In this document: in pieces, positions 1 through 12,000 of the stretch
How the letters are laid out: each line of letters begins with the position of its first letter
Numbering within the stretch: position 1 is the first letter of the stretch
DNA from: Patiriisocius sp047730165
Lineage (GTDB): Bacteria; Bacteroidota; Bacteroidia; Flavobacteriales; Flavobacteriaceae
Assembly: GCF_047730165.1 (NCBI RefSeq)
Contig: NZ_CP159834.1
Span: 1,736,001-1,800,000, forward strand
Reading direction: 5' to 3'
Length of the DNA stretch: 64,000 nucleotides
Position numbers and translations under genes: made by a program
The notes under the pieces: model-generated
Told to the model about the DNA's origin: nothing
The model's input: the letters and a program-made list of their open reading frames with translations, nothing else
Databases searched by the model: none

Positions 1-2
1 AT

Positions 3-155
3 GGATTCTCTTATTTTGGTTTCAACGCTATATGGGATCCAGGCCAAACTAAAGGAGTATTTACAATGACTTCTCAAATTCAGTCATTTAGTGGTGGAGA
101 AGACAATATTGGGAACAATGTTGATTCGGAAAGTTTAAATTATTTTATTGAATAA
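3..155 (+). CDS. C-terminal end of a protein cut by the window edge
   Basis: An open frame runs in from the left edge and ends in a double TAA 14 bases before the next start codon. About 50 residues remain, ending SLNYFIE. They are polar and Gly/Asn/Ser-rich with no recognisable domain and no T9SS sorting tail. The short gap to the next gene suggests it belongs to the same transcription unit as the secreted genes that follow. Function cannot be assigned from the tail. Confidence 0.55.
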   Translation, partial: GFSYFGFNAIWDPGQTKGVFTMTSQIQSFSGGEDNIGNNVDSESLNYFIE

Positions 156-169
156 TAAAGCATATTAAG

Positions 170-1495
170 ATGAAAAAAGCAGTTTTAATTATTTGTTTAC
201 TATTTGTCGGTTTAATGGCAAATGCACAGAGTTGGAATCCATATGTAAGTCAGGGTATTATTAGCCCTTCACCATTATTGCCATCAGAATTTGGCGGCGA
301 AGGTGTGGCTTCATTTAAGATAGGCAACACGGGCAGTAGCGCACTTGTGTATAACAATTCAAGTGCTGATAACATCATAGTAGTAATTAGATTATTCAAT
401 GGGGTCCCAAATACTAAATACCCATTACAAGCATTACAAGGTTCTTGGAAAAATAAATTTTCATGGACGTATGATGTGGCTACAACGACTTACACAGGTG
501 TTCAACTAATGACGCTATCTGCGTATGGGCAAGGAGCTATTACGGTTGGGTATAGAGTGAAACAAAACACCTCTTTGTCTGTAATCGCTAACGGAGTCAG
601 TGCTAGTATAGAAGTACCTCCTTATGTGAATGCTTCAAATACGACTCAGGATGATTTTGTTAGTTCATTCACTTATGTGTTGGCAAAAGATTTTGGAGAT
701 GCTCCTTTAAGTTATGGTGAAGCATCCCACGAAATTAACCTTAATAAGTCAGATGGCGCATATACTCAATACATGCACCTTGGGAGAATTGTAGATGAAG
801 AATTCGAAAATCAACCTTCGGTTTCTGCTAATGGCGATGGTGATGATGAGGACGGAGTTTCTTTTCCATCATTAATAGCTGGAACTACTGTTATCGTTCC
901 GGTGGAGGTTAAAATTCATGACGTGAGCTTTGGTGTATTAAATGCTTGGTTCGACTGGAACGGGGATGGAGATTTTACAGATTTGGGAGAAAATGTGATA
1001 GCACCTCTGCCGGTTTTTGAGAGTGGGACTTATGATTTGTCTGTAACTATACCAGAAACTGCAATTATAACGGCTGCTACTTATGCCCGTTTTAGAATAG
1101 GGAATATGAGTGGACCAACAGGAATTAATAGTTGGGGAGAAGTAGAAGACTATCGAGTAAAAATTAAAGAGAAAGATTTATCTGATACTATTTCATTATT
1201 TGTAAGAGATGTGAAGGGAACTTTAAAATCTTTAGGATCTACTAATGTATTGGTGTTTCCAAATCCAGCCTTAGATAGATATACTGTTACAATAGATGTA
1301 ATAGGTACCTATCAAATAGAATTGATAGACATGCTAGGAAGGGTTTTATATAAAGATGCTATAAAGGTGCAATCAGATAATGGAGGCGTTAAAGAGCTTT
1401 TAAGAGGTAATCTTCCTGCGGGGCAATATTTCCTTAGGGTATCTAACAAATCTGATGGACAGCAGTACACAGTAAAACTACTTATGGCAGATTAA
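170..1495 (+). CDS. secreted GEVEDY-domain protein with T9SS type A sorting tail
   Basis: 441 residues with a clear signal peptide (about residues 1-20, ending ANAQ). The middle holds an Asp-rich stretch (DWNGDGDF near 262), likely metal binding, followed by the GEVEDY motif at 323-328 that names this surface-protein domain. The last 80 residues (from VFPNP near 363) form a type A T9SS C-terminal domain, so the protein should cross the outer membrane by the type IX system and may be anchored at the surface. It is the first of three tandem paralogues sharing this N-terminal architecture. The ligand or partner is unknown. Confidence 0.85.
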   Translation: MKKAVLIICLLFVGLMANAQSWNPYVSQGIISPSPLLPSEFGGEGVASFKIGNTGSSALVYNNSSADNIIVVIRLFNGVPNTKYPLQALQGSWKNKFSWTYDVATTTYTGVQLMTLSAYGQGAITVGYRVKQNTSLSVIANGVSASIEVPPYVNASNTTQDDFVSSFTYVLAKDFGDAPLSYGEASHEINLNKSDGAYTQYMHLGRIVDEEFENQPSVSANGDGDDEDGVSFPSLIAGTTVIVPVEVKIHDVSFGVLNAWFDWNGDGDFTDLGENVIAPLPVFESGTYDLSVTIPETAIITAATYARFRIGNMSGPTGINSWGEVEDYRVKIKEKDLSDTISLFVRDVKGTLKSLGSTNVLVFPNPALDRYTVTIDVIGTYQIELIDMLGRVLYKDAIKVQSDNGGVKELLRGNLPAGQYFLRVSNKSDGQQYTVKLLMAD

Positions 1496-1609
1496 TTTAA
1501 AGCTGACAACCATATTGCAACTTAGATAAAGACGTGGGAGGTGGTACATGAAACGGTATCAATCAGCGCTATTTAAATTATAAAGAGAATACTAATATCT
1601 TAGGTTAAT

Positions 1610-2962
1610 ATGAAAAGAGCAGTACTCATATTGTGTTTATTATTTGCAAGTTTATTTGCAAATGCAGAACAGCGCTATAACCCCTATGTGAATCAGGGGA
1701 GTGTATCCCCAGCTCCCTTGTTGCCAGTAGAATTTAATGGTACAGGGCTACTTTCTTTCACTGTAGGTAATTCAGGGACTAGTGCACTTCCTTATATCAA
1801 GAATCAGGAAATGACTTTGATTATAACCCTTTCTAATGGGGTGCCAGACAATGAAGATCCTATGGCGGCAATGGCTGGAACTTGGAGTAGTTATTTTGAC
1901 TGGACATACGATACAAGTATAGCAACCTATAGAGGGATTCAAAACCAGAAAATTTCAGAAAATGCAGCTGGAAATATTACCATCTCATATAAGATAATAA
2001 AGAATACACTTCTCTCTAGCGCTTCAAACGGGTTTAATGTAAACCTACAACCGCCTCCATATGCAAATGGAATTCAAGCAACAGATGATGATGCAGCAAG
2101 CATATATACCTATGCGCTGGCAAGGGATTATGGCGACGCGCCTTTAGCTTACGGCGAAGCCTCTCACAACATAAATATTAACAAGTCAAATGGTGCATAT
2201 ACACAATATGTGCATCTTGGGGCTGGCGTTGATTCAGAAGCTGAGTATCAAGAATCAGGCAAGGCAGATGGAGACCAAAACGGAATTGATGACGAAGATG
2301 GTGTGATATTCCCGTCCATAATACAAGGAGCCACAATCGATATCCCGGTAGAAGTTACCGTGCACGATAGTGGTTTTGGGTTTTTGAACGCATGGATCGA
2401 TTGGAACGGTGATGGCGACTTTGATGATGAAGAAGAACAGATTATCACAGAAAAGTTTATTTCAGCAAGCGGTATCATTAACTATGCTGTTTCCGTGCCA
2501 GGTAATGCCATAAGTACGCAACCTACTTTTGCTCGATTTAGAATAGGAGATCATCCTGAAAGCTTAGGAGCAAATGCTTTTGGAGAAGTAGAAGATTATC
2601 AAATTATAATAAAAGAAACTCCAAATCTATTAACAGAAATATCTCTAACGCATCTTGCAGATAAAGACCATTCAGGAACGATAAGTTTAAATGATATTAT
2701 GACCTATACGGTGATAGTAACAAATATAAGCGCTGAGTCATTAAAGAATGTTGTTGTAGATGGACTATTTATTTCATTTAGAGAAGAGGAGACACCGTGT
2801 ACTATTTTGACTTCGGAAACGTCATGCACCTTCAATGGAACCTATATCGTGACACAAGATGATATAGACGTTGGTCAGATTACTAACATTGTTATAGGGC
2901 ATAGTGACGAAATGAAACCTGTAGAAGTGGAGCTTATTACACCAGTTGAGCAAGGGTTTTAA
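1610..2962 (+). CDS. secreted GEVEDY-domain protein, second tandem paralogue, without sorting tail
   Basis: 450 residues, signal peptide about 1-20 (ending FANAE). It shares with both neighbours the PYVNQG opening, the DWNGDGDF acidic loop and a GEVEDY motif (about residues 325-330). After the motif comes a single beta-rich DUF11-like domain (TYTVIVTNIS) ending at EQGF. No type A or type B T9SS tail is present, unlike the paralogues on either side, so it may stay periplasmic, or it may be a truncated copy of a longer adhesin. About 80 bases separate it from the giant gene downstream. Confidence 0.85.
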   Translation: MKRAVLILCLLFASLFANAEQRYNPYVNQGSVSPAPLLPVEFNGTGLLSFTVGNSGTSALPYIKNQEMTLIITLSNGVPDNEDPMAAMAGTWSSYFDWTYDTSIATYRGIQNQKISENAAGNITISYKIIKNTLLSSASNGFNVNLQPPPYANGIQATDDDAASIYTYALARDYGDAPLAYGEASHNININKSNGAYTQYVHLGAGVDSEAEYQESGKADGDQNGIDDEDGVIFPSIIQGATIDIPVEVTVHDSGFGFLNAWIDWNGDGDFDDEEEQIITEKFISASGIINYAVSVPGNAISTQPTFARFRIGDHPESLGANAFGEVEDYQIIIKETPNLLTEISLTHLADKDHSGTISLNDIMTYTVIVTNISAESLKNVVVDGLFISFREEETPCTILTSETSCTFNGTYIVTQDDIDVGQITNIVIGHSDEMKPVEVELITPVEQGF

Positions 2963-3042
2963 CCTTCCAAAGGAAGGAAAATAGGCGTTTAAAGCATCAT
3001 ATAAATGCCAAACAAAAGTATTTAATAATAACAAAGATTAAG

Positions 3043-6000
3043 ATGAAAAGAGCATTACTAATAGTGGGTTTATTGTTTGCAGGTTTGTTTGCAGGTGCAC
3101 AGAGTTATAACCCGTATGTGAACCAGGGAATTGTATCCCCAGCTCCTATGTTACCAACAGAATTTAATGGTACAGGGCTGGTTTCATTCAATTTAGGTAA
3201 TACAGGAAGTACAAAACTTGACCTTGTCACAGGTCAGGAAATGGCATTGATTGTAACTCTTTCTAAAGGAGTGCCAGATAATCTAGATCCTCTAGCCGCA
3301 ATGGGAGGAACATGGCTTTTCTATTTTGATTGGACATATGATGCGACTATTACTAGCTATAGAGGGGTTCAAAATCAAGATATTCCAGGAAACGCATCTG
3401 GAGATATAACCATTACATATAAGGTTACAGATAATACTTCTCTTTCAACAGCGTCAAATGGGTTTAATGCAAATCTTCAACCACCACCATATACAAATGG
3501 CTTTAACGATGCATCAGATGATGCCGTAAGTTCATTTACATATGTATTGGCAACAGATTTTGGAGATGCACCAATAAGCTATGGAGCAGCTTCTCATGAA
3601 GTTAATATCTACAGAACAGGTGGTGATTATACAAAATACATATACCTAGGTAGTTCTGTAGATCCAGAAACGGCAAATCAGCCATCAGCAGCAGCTGACA
3701 GTGATGATATAAACGATACCGATGGAGATGTAACAGCATCAGAGGATGATGAAGACGGGGTGGTTTTTCCAGTGCTTGTACTCGGAACCACTGTAGATAT
3801 ACCCGTTGAATTAACTATAAATAATGACAATGGTTCTAATAACGGGTTTTTAAATGCTTGGATTGATTGGAATGGAGATGGCGATTTTGATGATGCAGCA
3901 GAGCAAATTATAACAAATCAGTTTTTCTTTGCGAGTGGTGCTACTAACTATTCAGTTGCTATTCCTTCAGATGCCATAAGTACGCAACCCACTTTTGCTC
4001 GTTTTAGAGTAGGAGATTTTAGTGCAGGAAGTGATGGGTTAGACAATTTTGGTGAGGTAGAAGACTACCAAGTAACAATACAATCTGCAAGTGCAGGTAT
4101 TATAAGCGGTATTGTTGAAGATGATAACGGGAACCCAATTCCAGGAGTTACATTAAACTTAGATGACGGAAACCCAGTTACACCTGTGCTTACAACTACA
4201 ACCGCCTTTGATGGTAGTTATAGTTTTATTGTTTCACCGGGTGATTATACAATAGAAGAGGTACAACCAACAGACTATACGAATGTGAGTGATGGGGATG
4301 CTATAAATGATGGAATAGAAGATTTAGAAACAAATGATGGAAGTACAACGAATGACACCATACCTGTATCATTAGTTTCAGGAGAGACAGACAGTGGAAA
4401 TAACTTTATAGAAAATTGTTTAGCACCAGATGCACCATTAGTAACCGTAACTCCAGCAGACTGTACCTCAGCAGCAGTAGTTACCGTAACAAATTATGAT
4501 GCAGGATTAACCTATACTTCTACAGCTGCAGGCTTGATGGTAGGCGCAGGCGGAATCGTAACAGGCGGAGTTGATGGTGATATGTACACGATTACAGCAA
4601 CAAGTGCAGCAACTTGTGTAGCGACTTCAGCAGCCTTTACAAATGACACGGATGTACAATTAGCAGCACCGGATGCACCACTAGTAACCGTAACTCCAGC
4701 AGACTGTACATCAGCAGCAGTGGTTACCGTAAGCAATTATGACGCAGCATTAACCTATACCTCTACAGCTGCAGGCTTGGTGGTAGGCGCAGGCGGAATC
4801 GTAACAGGCGGAGTTGATGGTGATATGTACACAATTACCGCAACAAGCGCAGCAACATGTGTAGCGACTTCAGCAGCCTTTACAAATAATACAGATGCAC
4901 AATTAGCAGCACCAGATGCACCATTAGTAACCGTAACTCCAGCAGATTGTACCTCAGCAGCAGTGGTTACCGTAAGCAATTATGACGCAGCATTAACCTA
5001 TACCTCTACAGCCCCAGGCTTAATGGTAGGCGTAGGCGGAATTGTAACAGGCGGAGTTGATGGTGATATGTACACGATTACAGCAACAAGCGCAGCAACG
5101 TGTGTAGCGACTTCAGCAGCCTTTACAAATGACACGGATGTACAATTAGCAGCACCAGATGCACCATTAGTAACCGTGACTCCAGCAGACTGTACATCAG
5201 CAGCAGTGGTTACCGTAAGCAATTATGACGCAGCATTAACCTATACCTCTACAGCTGCAGGCTTGGTGGTAGGCGCAGGCGGAATCGTAACAGGCGGAGT
5301 TGATGGTGATATGTACACAATTACCGCAACAAGCGCAGCAACGTGTGTAGCGACTTCAGCAGCCTTTACAAATGACACGGATGCACAATTAGCAGCACCG
5401 GATGCACCACTAGTAACCGTAACTCCAGCAGATTGTACCTCAGCAGCAGTGGTTACCGTAAGCAATTATGACGCAGCATTAACCTATACCTCTACAGCCC
5501 CAGGCTTAATAGTAGGCGCAGGCGGAATTGTAACAGGCGGAGTTGATGGTGATATGTACACGATTACAGCAACAAGTGCAGCAACATGTGTAGCGACTTC
5601 AGCAGCCTTTACAAATAATACAGATGCACAATTAGCAGCACCAGATGCACCATTAGTAACCGTAACTCCAGCAGACTGTACCTCAGCAGCAGTAGTTACC
5701 GTAAGCAATTATGACGCAGCATTAACCTATACCTCTACAGCCCCAGGCTTGATAGTAGGCGTAGGCGGAATCGTAACAGGCGGAGTTGATGGTGATATGT
5801 ACACGATTACAGCAACAAGTGCAGCAACGTGTGTAGCGACTTCAGCAGCCTTTACAAATGACACGGATGTACAATTAGCAGCACCAGATGCACCATTAGT
5901 AACCGTAACTCCGGCAGATTGTACCTCAGCAGCAGTAGTTACCGTAAGCAATTATGACGCAGGATTAACCTATACCTCTACAGCCCCAGGCTTGATGGTA

Positions 6001-9000
6001 GGCGCAGGCGGAATCGTAACAGGGGGTGTTGATGGTGATATGTACACGATTACAGCAACAAGCGCAGCAACATGTGTAGCGACTTCAGCAGCCTTTACAA
6101 ATAATACAGATGTACAATTAGCAGCACCGGATGCACCATTAGTAACCGTAACTCCGGCAGACTGTACATCAGCAGCAGTGGTTACCGTAACAAATTATGA
6201 CGCATCATTAACCTATACCTCTACAGCCCCAGGCTTAATAGTAGGCGCAGGCGGAATTGTAACAGGCGGTGTTGATGGTGATATGTACACAATTACCGCA
6301 ACAAGTGCAGCAACGTGTGTAGCAACTTCAGCAGCCTTTACAAATGACACGGATGTACAATTAGCAGCACCAGATGCACCATTAGTAACCGTAACTCCGG
6401 CAGATTGTACATCAGCAGCAGTAGTTACCGTAAGCAATTATGACGCAGGATTAACCTATACCTCTACAGCCCCAGGCTTGATGGTAGGCGCAGGCGGAAT
6501 CGTAACAGGGGGAGTTGATGGTGATATGTACACGATTACAGCAACAAGCGCAGCAACATGTGTAGCGACTTCAGCAGCCTTTACAAATAATACAGATGTA
6601 CAATTAGCAGCACCGGATGCACCGCTAGTAGCCGTAACTCCGGCAGACTGTACATCAGCAGCAGCAGTGGTTACCGTAACAAATTATGACGCATCATTAA
6701 CCTATACCTCTACAGCCCCAGGCTTAATAGTAGGCGCAGGCGGAATTGTAACAGGCGGCGTTGATGGTGATATGTACACAATTACCGCAACAAGTGCAGC
6801 AACGTGTGTAGCAACTTCAGCAGCCTTTACAAATAATACAGATGTACAATTAGCAGCACCGGATGCACCATTAGTAACCGTAACTCCGGCAGACTGTACA
6901 TCAGCAGCAGTGGTTACCGTAACAAATTATGACGCATCATTAACCTATACCTCTACAGCCCCAGGCTTAATAGTAGGCGCAGGCGGAATTGTAACAGGCG
7001 GAGTTGATGGTGATATGTACACAATTACCGCAACAAGTGCAGCAACGTGTGTAGCAACTTCAGCAGCCTTTACAAATGACACGGATGTACAATTAGCAGC
7101 ACCAGATGCACCATTAGTAACCGTAACTCCGGCAGATTGTACATCAGCAGCAGTAGTTACCGTAAGCAATTATGATGCAGGATTAACCTATACCTCTACA
7201 GCCCCAGGCTTGATGGTAGGCGCAGGCGGAATCGTAACAGGGGGAGTTGATGGTGATATGTACACGATTACAGCAACAAGCGCAGCAACATGTGTAGCGA
7301 CTTCAGCAGCCTTTACAAATAATACAGATGTACAATTAGCAGCACCGGATGCACCGCTAGTAGCCGTAACTCCGGCAGACTGTACATCAGCAGCAGTGGT
7401 TACCGTAACAAATTATGACGCATCATTAACCTATACCTCTACAGCCCCAGGCTTAATAGTAGGCGCAGGCGGAATTGTAACAGGCGGCGTTGATGGTGAT
7501 ATGTACACAATTACCGCAACAAGCGCAGCAACATGTGTAGCGACTTCAGCAGCCTTTACAAATAATACAGATGTACAATTAGCAGCACCGGATGCACCAT
7601 TAGTAACCGTGACTCCGGCAGACTGTACATCAGCAGCAGTAGTTACCGTAACAAATTATGATGCAGGATTAACCTATACCTCTACAGCCCCAGGCTTGAT
7701 GGTAGGCGCAGGCGGAATTGTAACAGGCGGCGTTGATGGTGATATGTACACGATTACAGCAACAAGCGCAGCAACATGTGTAGCGACTTCAGCAGCCTTT
7801 ACAAATAATACAGATGTACAATTAGCAGCACCGGATGCACCATTAGTAACCGTAACTCCAGCAGACTGTACATCAGCAGCAGTGGTTACCGTAACAAATT
7901 ATGACGCATCATTAACCTATACCTCTACAGCCCCAGGCTTAATAGTAGGCGCAGGCGGAATCGTAACAGGGGGAGTTGATGGTGATATGTACACAATTAC
8001 CGCAACAAGTGCAGCAACGTGTGTAGCAACTTCAGCAGCCTTTACAAATGACACGGATGTACAATTAGCAGCACCAGATGCACCATTAGTAACCGTAACT
8101 CCGGCAGATTGTACATCAGCAGCAGTAGTTACCGTAAGCAATTATGACGCAGGATTAACCTATACCTCTACAGCCCCAGGCTTGATGGTAGGCGCAGGCG
8201 GAATCGTAACAGGGGGAGTTGATGGTGATATGTACACGATTACAGCAACAAGCGCAGCAACATGTGTAGCGACTTCAGCAGCCTTTACAAATAATACAGA
8301 TGTACAATTAGCAGCACCGGATGCACCGCTAGTAGCCGTAACTCCGGCAGACTGTACATCAGCAGCAGTAGTTACCGTAACAAATTATGACGCATCATTA
8401 ACCTATACCTCTACAGCCCCAGGCTTAATAGTAGGCTTAGGCGGAGTTCTAACGGGCGGAATTGATGGGCAAGATTACACAATCACAGCAGAAAATGCAG
8501 CGACGTGTACTAGTACTTCAGCATCTTTCACATATGATGACGATGCTCCATTAGATGCACCAGATGCACCAGTTGCAAGTGTAACAGCATCACCAACGTG
8601 CGCAGATGCCAACGCAGGAGAGATAGTTTTTACGGTACAAGCTGGAGTAGAATACAGTATTAATGCTGGAGCGACTTACCAGGCAAGTGCTACCTTTAGT
8701 GGATTAGCAGCAGGATCATATAATCTATTCGTAAGAAATACAGGAAACACTTGTGAAACTGCAGGTACAAATAATCCTATTGTATTAACACCACCTACGG
8801 AACCATCAATTACGAACGTAGCTTCAACAGATCCAACAGATTGTAGTATAGCAGATGGAACCATTACCATTTCAGCAACAGGCGGAACTGCTCCTTTAGA
8901 ATACTCAATTGATGGAAGTGCAACTTGGCAAGCATCAAATACATTCTCTGTTTTATCAGGTGGGACTTACCAAATCCGAGTTAGAAATAGTGATGGATCT

Positions 9001-12000
9001 TGTGTTATAACTGCTCCAAACGTTATTTTAACAGATAAAGTAGCACCATCTATTATGAACGTAGTTTCAACAGATCCTACAGATTGTGGTGAGGTTGATG
9101 GAACAATTACAATTTCAGCATCTGGTTTAGGTGCATTAGAATACTCAATTAATGGCGGCACATCTTGGCAAGCATCTGACCTATTCATAGGTTTAACAGC
9201 AGGCACATACCAAATTCGTGTTAGAAATATTGATGGCACTTGTCTGGTAAGTGTACCGAATAAAATTATTACGGCACCTACTGCTCCAGCAATTACTCAA
9301 GTTGATGCTTCTAATCCAACAGATTGTGGAATTAATGATGGAACAATCACCGTTACGGCAACAGGAACATCAATAGAATATTCAATTGATGGTGGAACAA
9401 ACTGGCAAGTATCTAACTCTTTTACAGGATTGAGTGCAGGAACATATAACGTATTTGTAAGAAATGCAAACGGTTCTTGTGAAACTGCAAGTACAGATAA
9501 TCCTGTAAATTTAACAGCGCCTTCTGCACCATCAATTACGAACGTAGCTTCATCAGATCCAACAAATTGTGGTTTAGCAAATGGAACAATTATCATTTCA
9601 ACAACAGGCGGAACTGCCCCTTTAGAATATTCAATTAATGGAAGTGCAACTTGGCAAGCAAATGGTGGAGCGTTTACCGGTTTAACGGGTGGCGTTTACC
9701 AAATCCGAGTTAGAAATAGTGATGGATCTTGTGTTACAACTGCTCCAAACGTTATTTTAACAGATAAAGTAGCACCATCAATTATGAATGTAGCTTCAGC
9801 TGATCCTACAGATTGTGGTGAGGTTGATGGAACAATTACAATTTCAGCATCTGGTTTAGGTGCATTACAATACTCAATTAATGGCGGCACAACATGGCAG
9901 TCATCTGACCTATTCATAGGTTTAACAGCAGGAACATACCAAATCCGAGTTAGAAATGGTGGTGATGGCACTTGTATAATAAGCGATGCAGATGTTATTT
10001 TAAATGCACCTCAGCAACCAGTTATCAATAGTGTTACTTCAACAAATCCAACAAATTGTGATATAGATAATGGAACAATCACCATTACCGCAACAGGTGG
10101 AACAGGAACTTTAGAATATTCAATTGATGGTGGAAATAACTGGAGTGCAAGTGGCGACTTCACGACTTTAGCACCAGGTACATATAATGTAAGAGTTCGT
10201 TATAATAATGGAACTTGTGAAGTGATCAATACTTCAAATCCAGTTATATTAACCGCACCTACTGCACCAGCTACACCGATCATTACAATAACACCAGCAG
10301 ATTGTAATACTGCCGCTGTAGTAATGGTGACAAATTATGATGCAGGCGTAACGTATACCTCTTCGGCTTCAGGCTTATCTGTTGATGCTGCGGGATTAGT
10401 AACCGGTGGAACAGATGGACAGGTTTATACGATTACAGCAGAGAATTTAGATACGTGTACTGCTACTTCGGCACTCTTCACATATGAAGATGATGCTCCA
10501 TTAACAGCACTAGCTGCGCCGATGATTACAGTAACACCAGCAGATTGTGATACTGACGCAGTCGTTACAATAACCAATTATGATGCAGCGTTGATGTATA
10601 CCTCTACAGCCGCAGGCTTGATGGTTGGCGCAGGTGGAGTCGTAACCGGCGGAACAGATGGACAGGTTTATACGATTACAGCAGAGAATTTAGATACGTG
10701 TACTGCTACTTCGGCATCTTTCACATATGATGACGATGCGCAATTGGCAGCACCAGCTACACCAATCATTACAATAATACAAGCGAATTGTATTAGTGGG
10801 ACTATTGTATCGATTTCGAATTATGATATAAACATGATCTATACCTCCACAGCTTTAGGCTTGATGGTAGGCGCAGGCGGAGCAGTAACGGGTGGAACAG
10901 ATGGGCAAATTTATACGATTACAGCAGAAAATTTTGTTAATTGTACTGCTACTTCAGCACTTTTTACATATGTAGATGATGCTCCATTAGCAGCACCAGC
11001 TGCGCTGATGATTACAGTAACACCAGCAGATTGTGCTAGTGCCGCTGTCGTTACCGTAAGTAATTATGATGCTGCATTAGTCTATACCTCTACAGCCTCA
11101 GGCTTGATGGTGGGTGCAGGTGGAGTCGTAACTGGCGGAATTGATGGACAAGATTATACAATCACAGCAGAAAATGCAGATACGTGTACTAGTACTTCAG
11201 CATCTTTCACATATGATGACGACGCGCAATTGGCTGCACCAGCTACACCGATGATTACAATAACACCAGCAGATTGTGCTAGTGGGACGATCGTATCGAT
11301 TACGAATTACGATGCAGGCGTAACCTATACCTCTACAGCTTCAGGCTTAACAGTTGATGGAGCAGGAGTCGTAAGCGGCGGAACAGATGGACAGGTTTAT
11401 ACGATTACAGCAGAGAATTTAGATACGTGTACTGCTACTTCAGTACTCTTTACATATGAAGCTGATGCTCAATTAGCCGCACCAGCTACACCGATGATTA
11501 CAATAACACCAGCAGATTGTGATAGTGCCGCTGTAATGACGGTAAGCAATTATGACACAGGATTAACCTACACTTCTGCAGCCGCAGGCTTAACTGTTGA
11601 TGGGGCAGGAGTAATAACTGGCGGAGTTGATGGACAAGATTACACGATCACAGCAAAAAATGCAGCGACGTGTATTGCTACATCAGTACTCTTTACGTAT
11701 GATGACGATGCTTCATTAGCGGCACCAGCTACACCGATGATTACAATAACACCCGCAGATTGTACTAGTGGAACAATAGTATTGATCACTAATTACGATG
11801 CAGGATTAACGTATACTTCTACAGCTTCAGGCTTAACTGTTGATGGAACAGGAGTCGTAAGCGGCGGAACAGATGGACAGGTTTATACGATTACAGCAGA
11901 GAATTTAGATACGTGTACTGCTACTTCGGCGCTCTTCACGTATGATGACGATGCTCAATTAGCCGCGCCAGCTACACCAATGGTTACAGTAACACCAGCA

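Noticed and set aside
4512..8141. Series of 74-codon minus-strand frames every 243 bp
   Set aside because: They are antisense shadows of the adhesin repeats; their regular spacing simply copies the repeat period.
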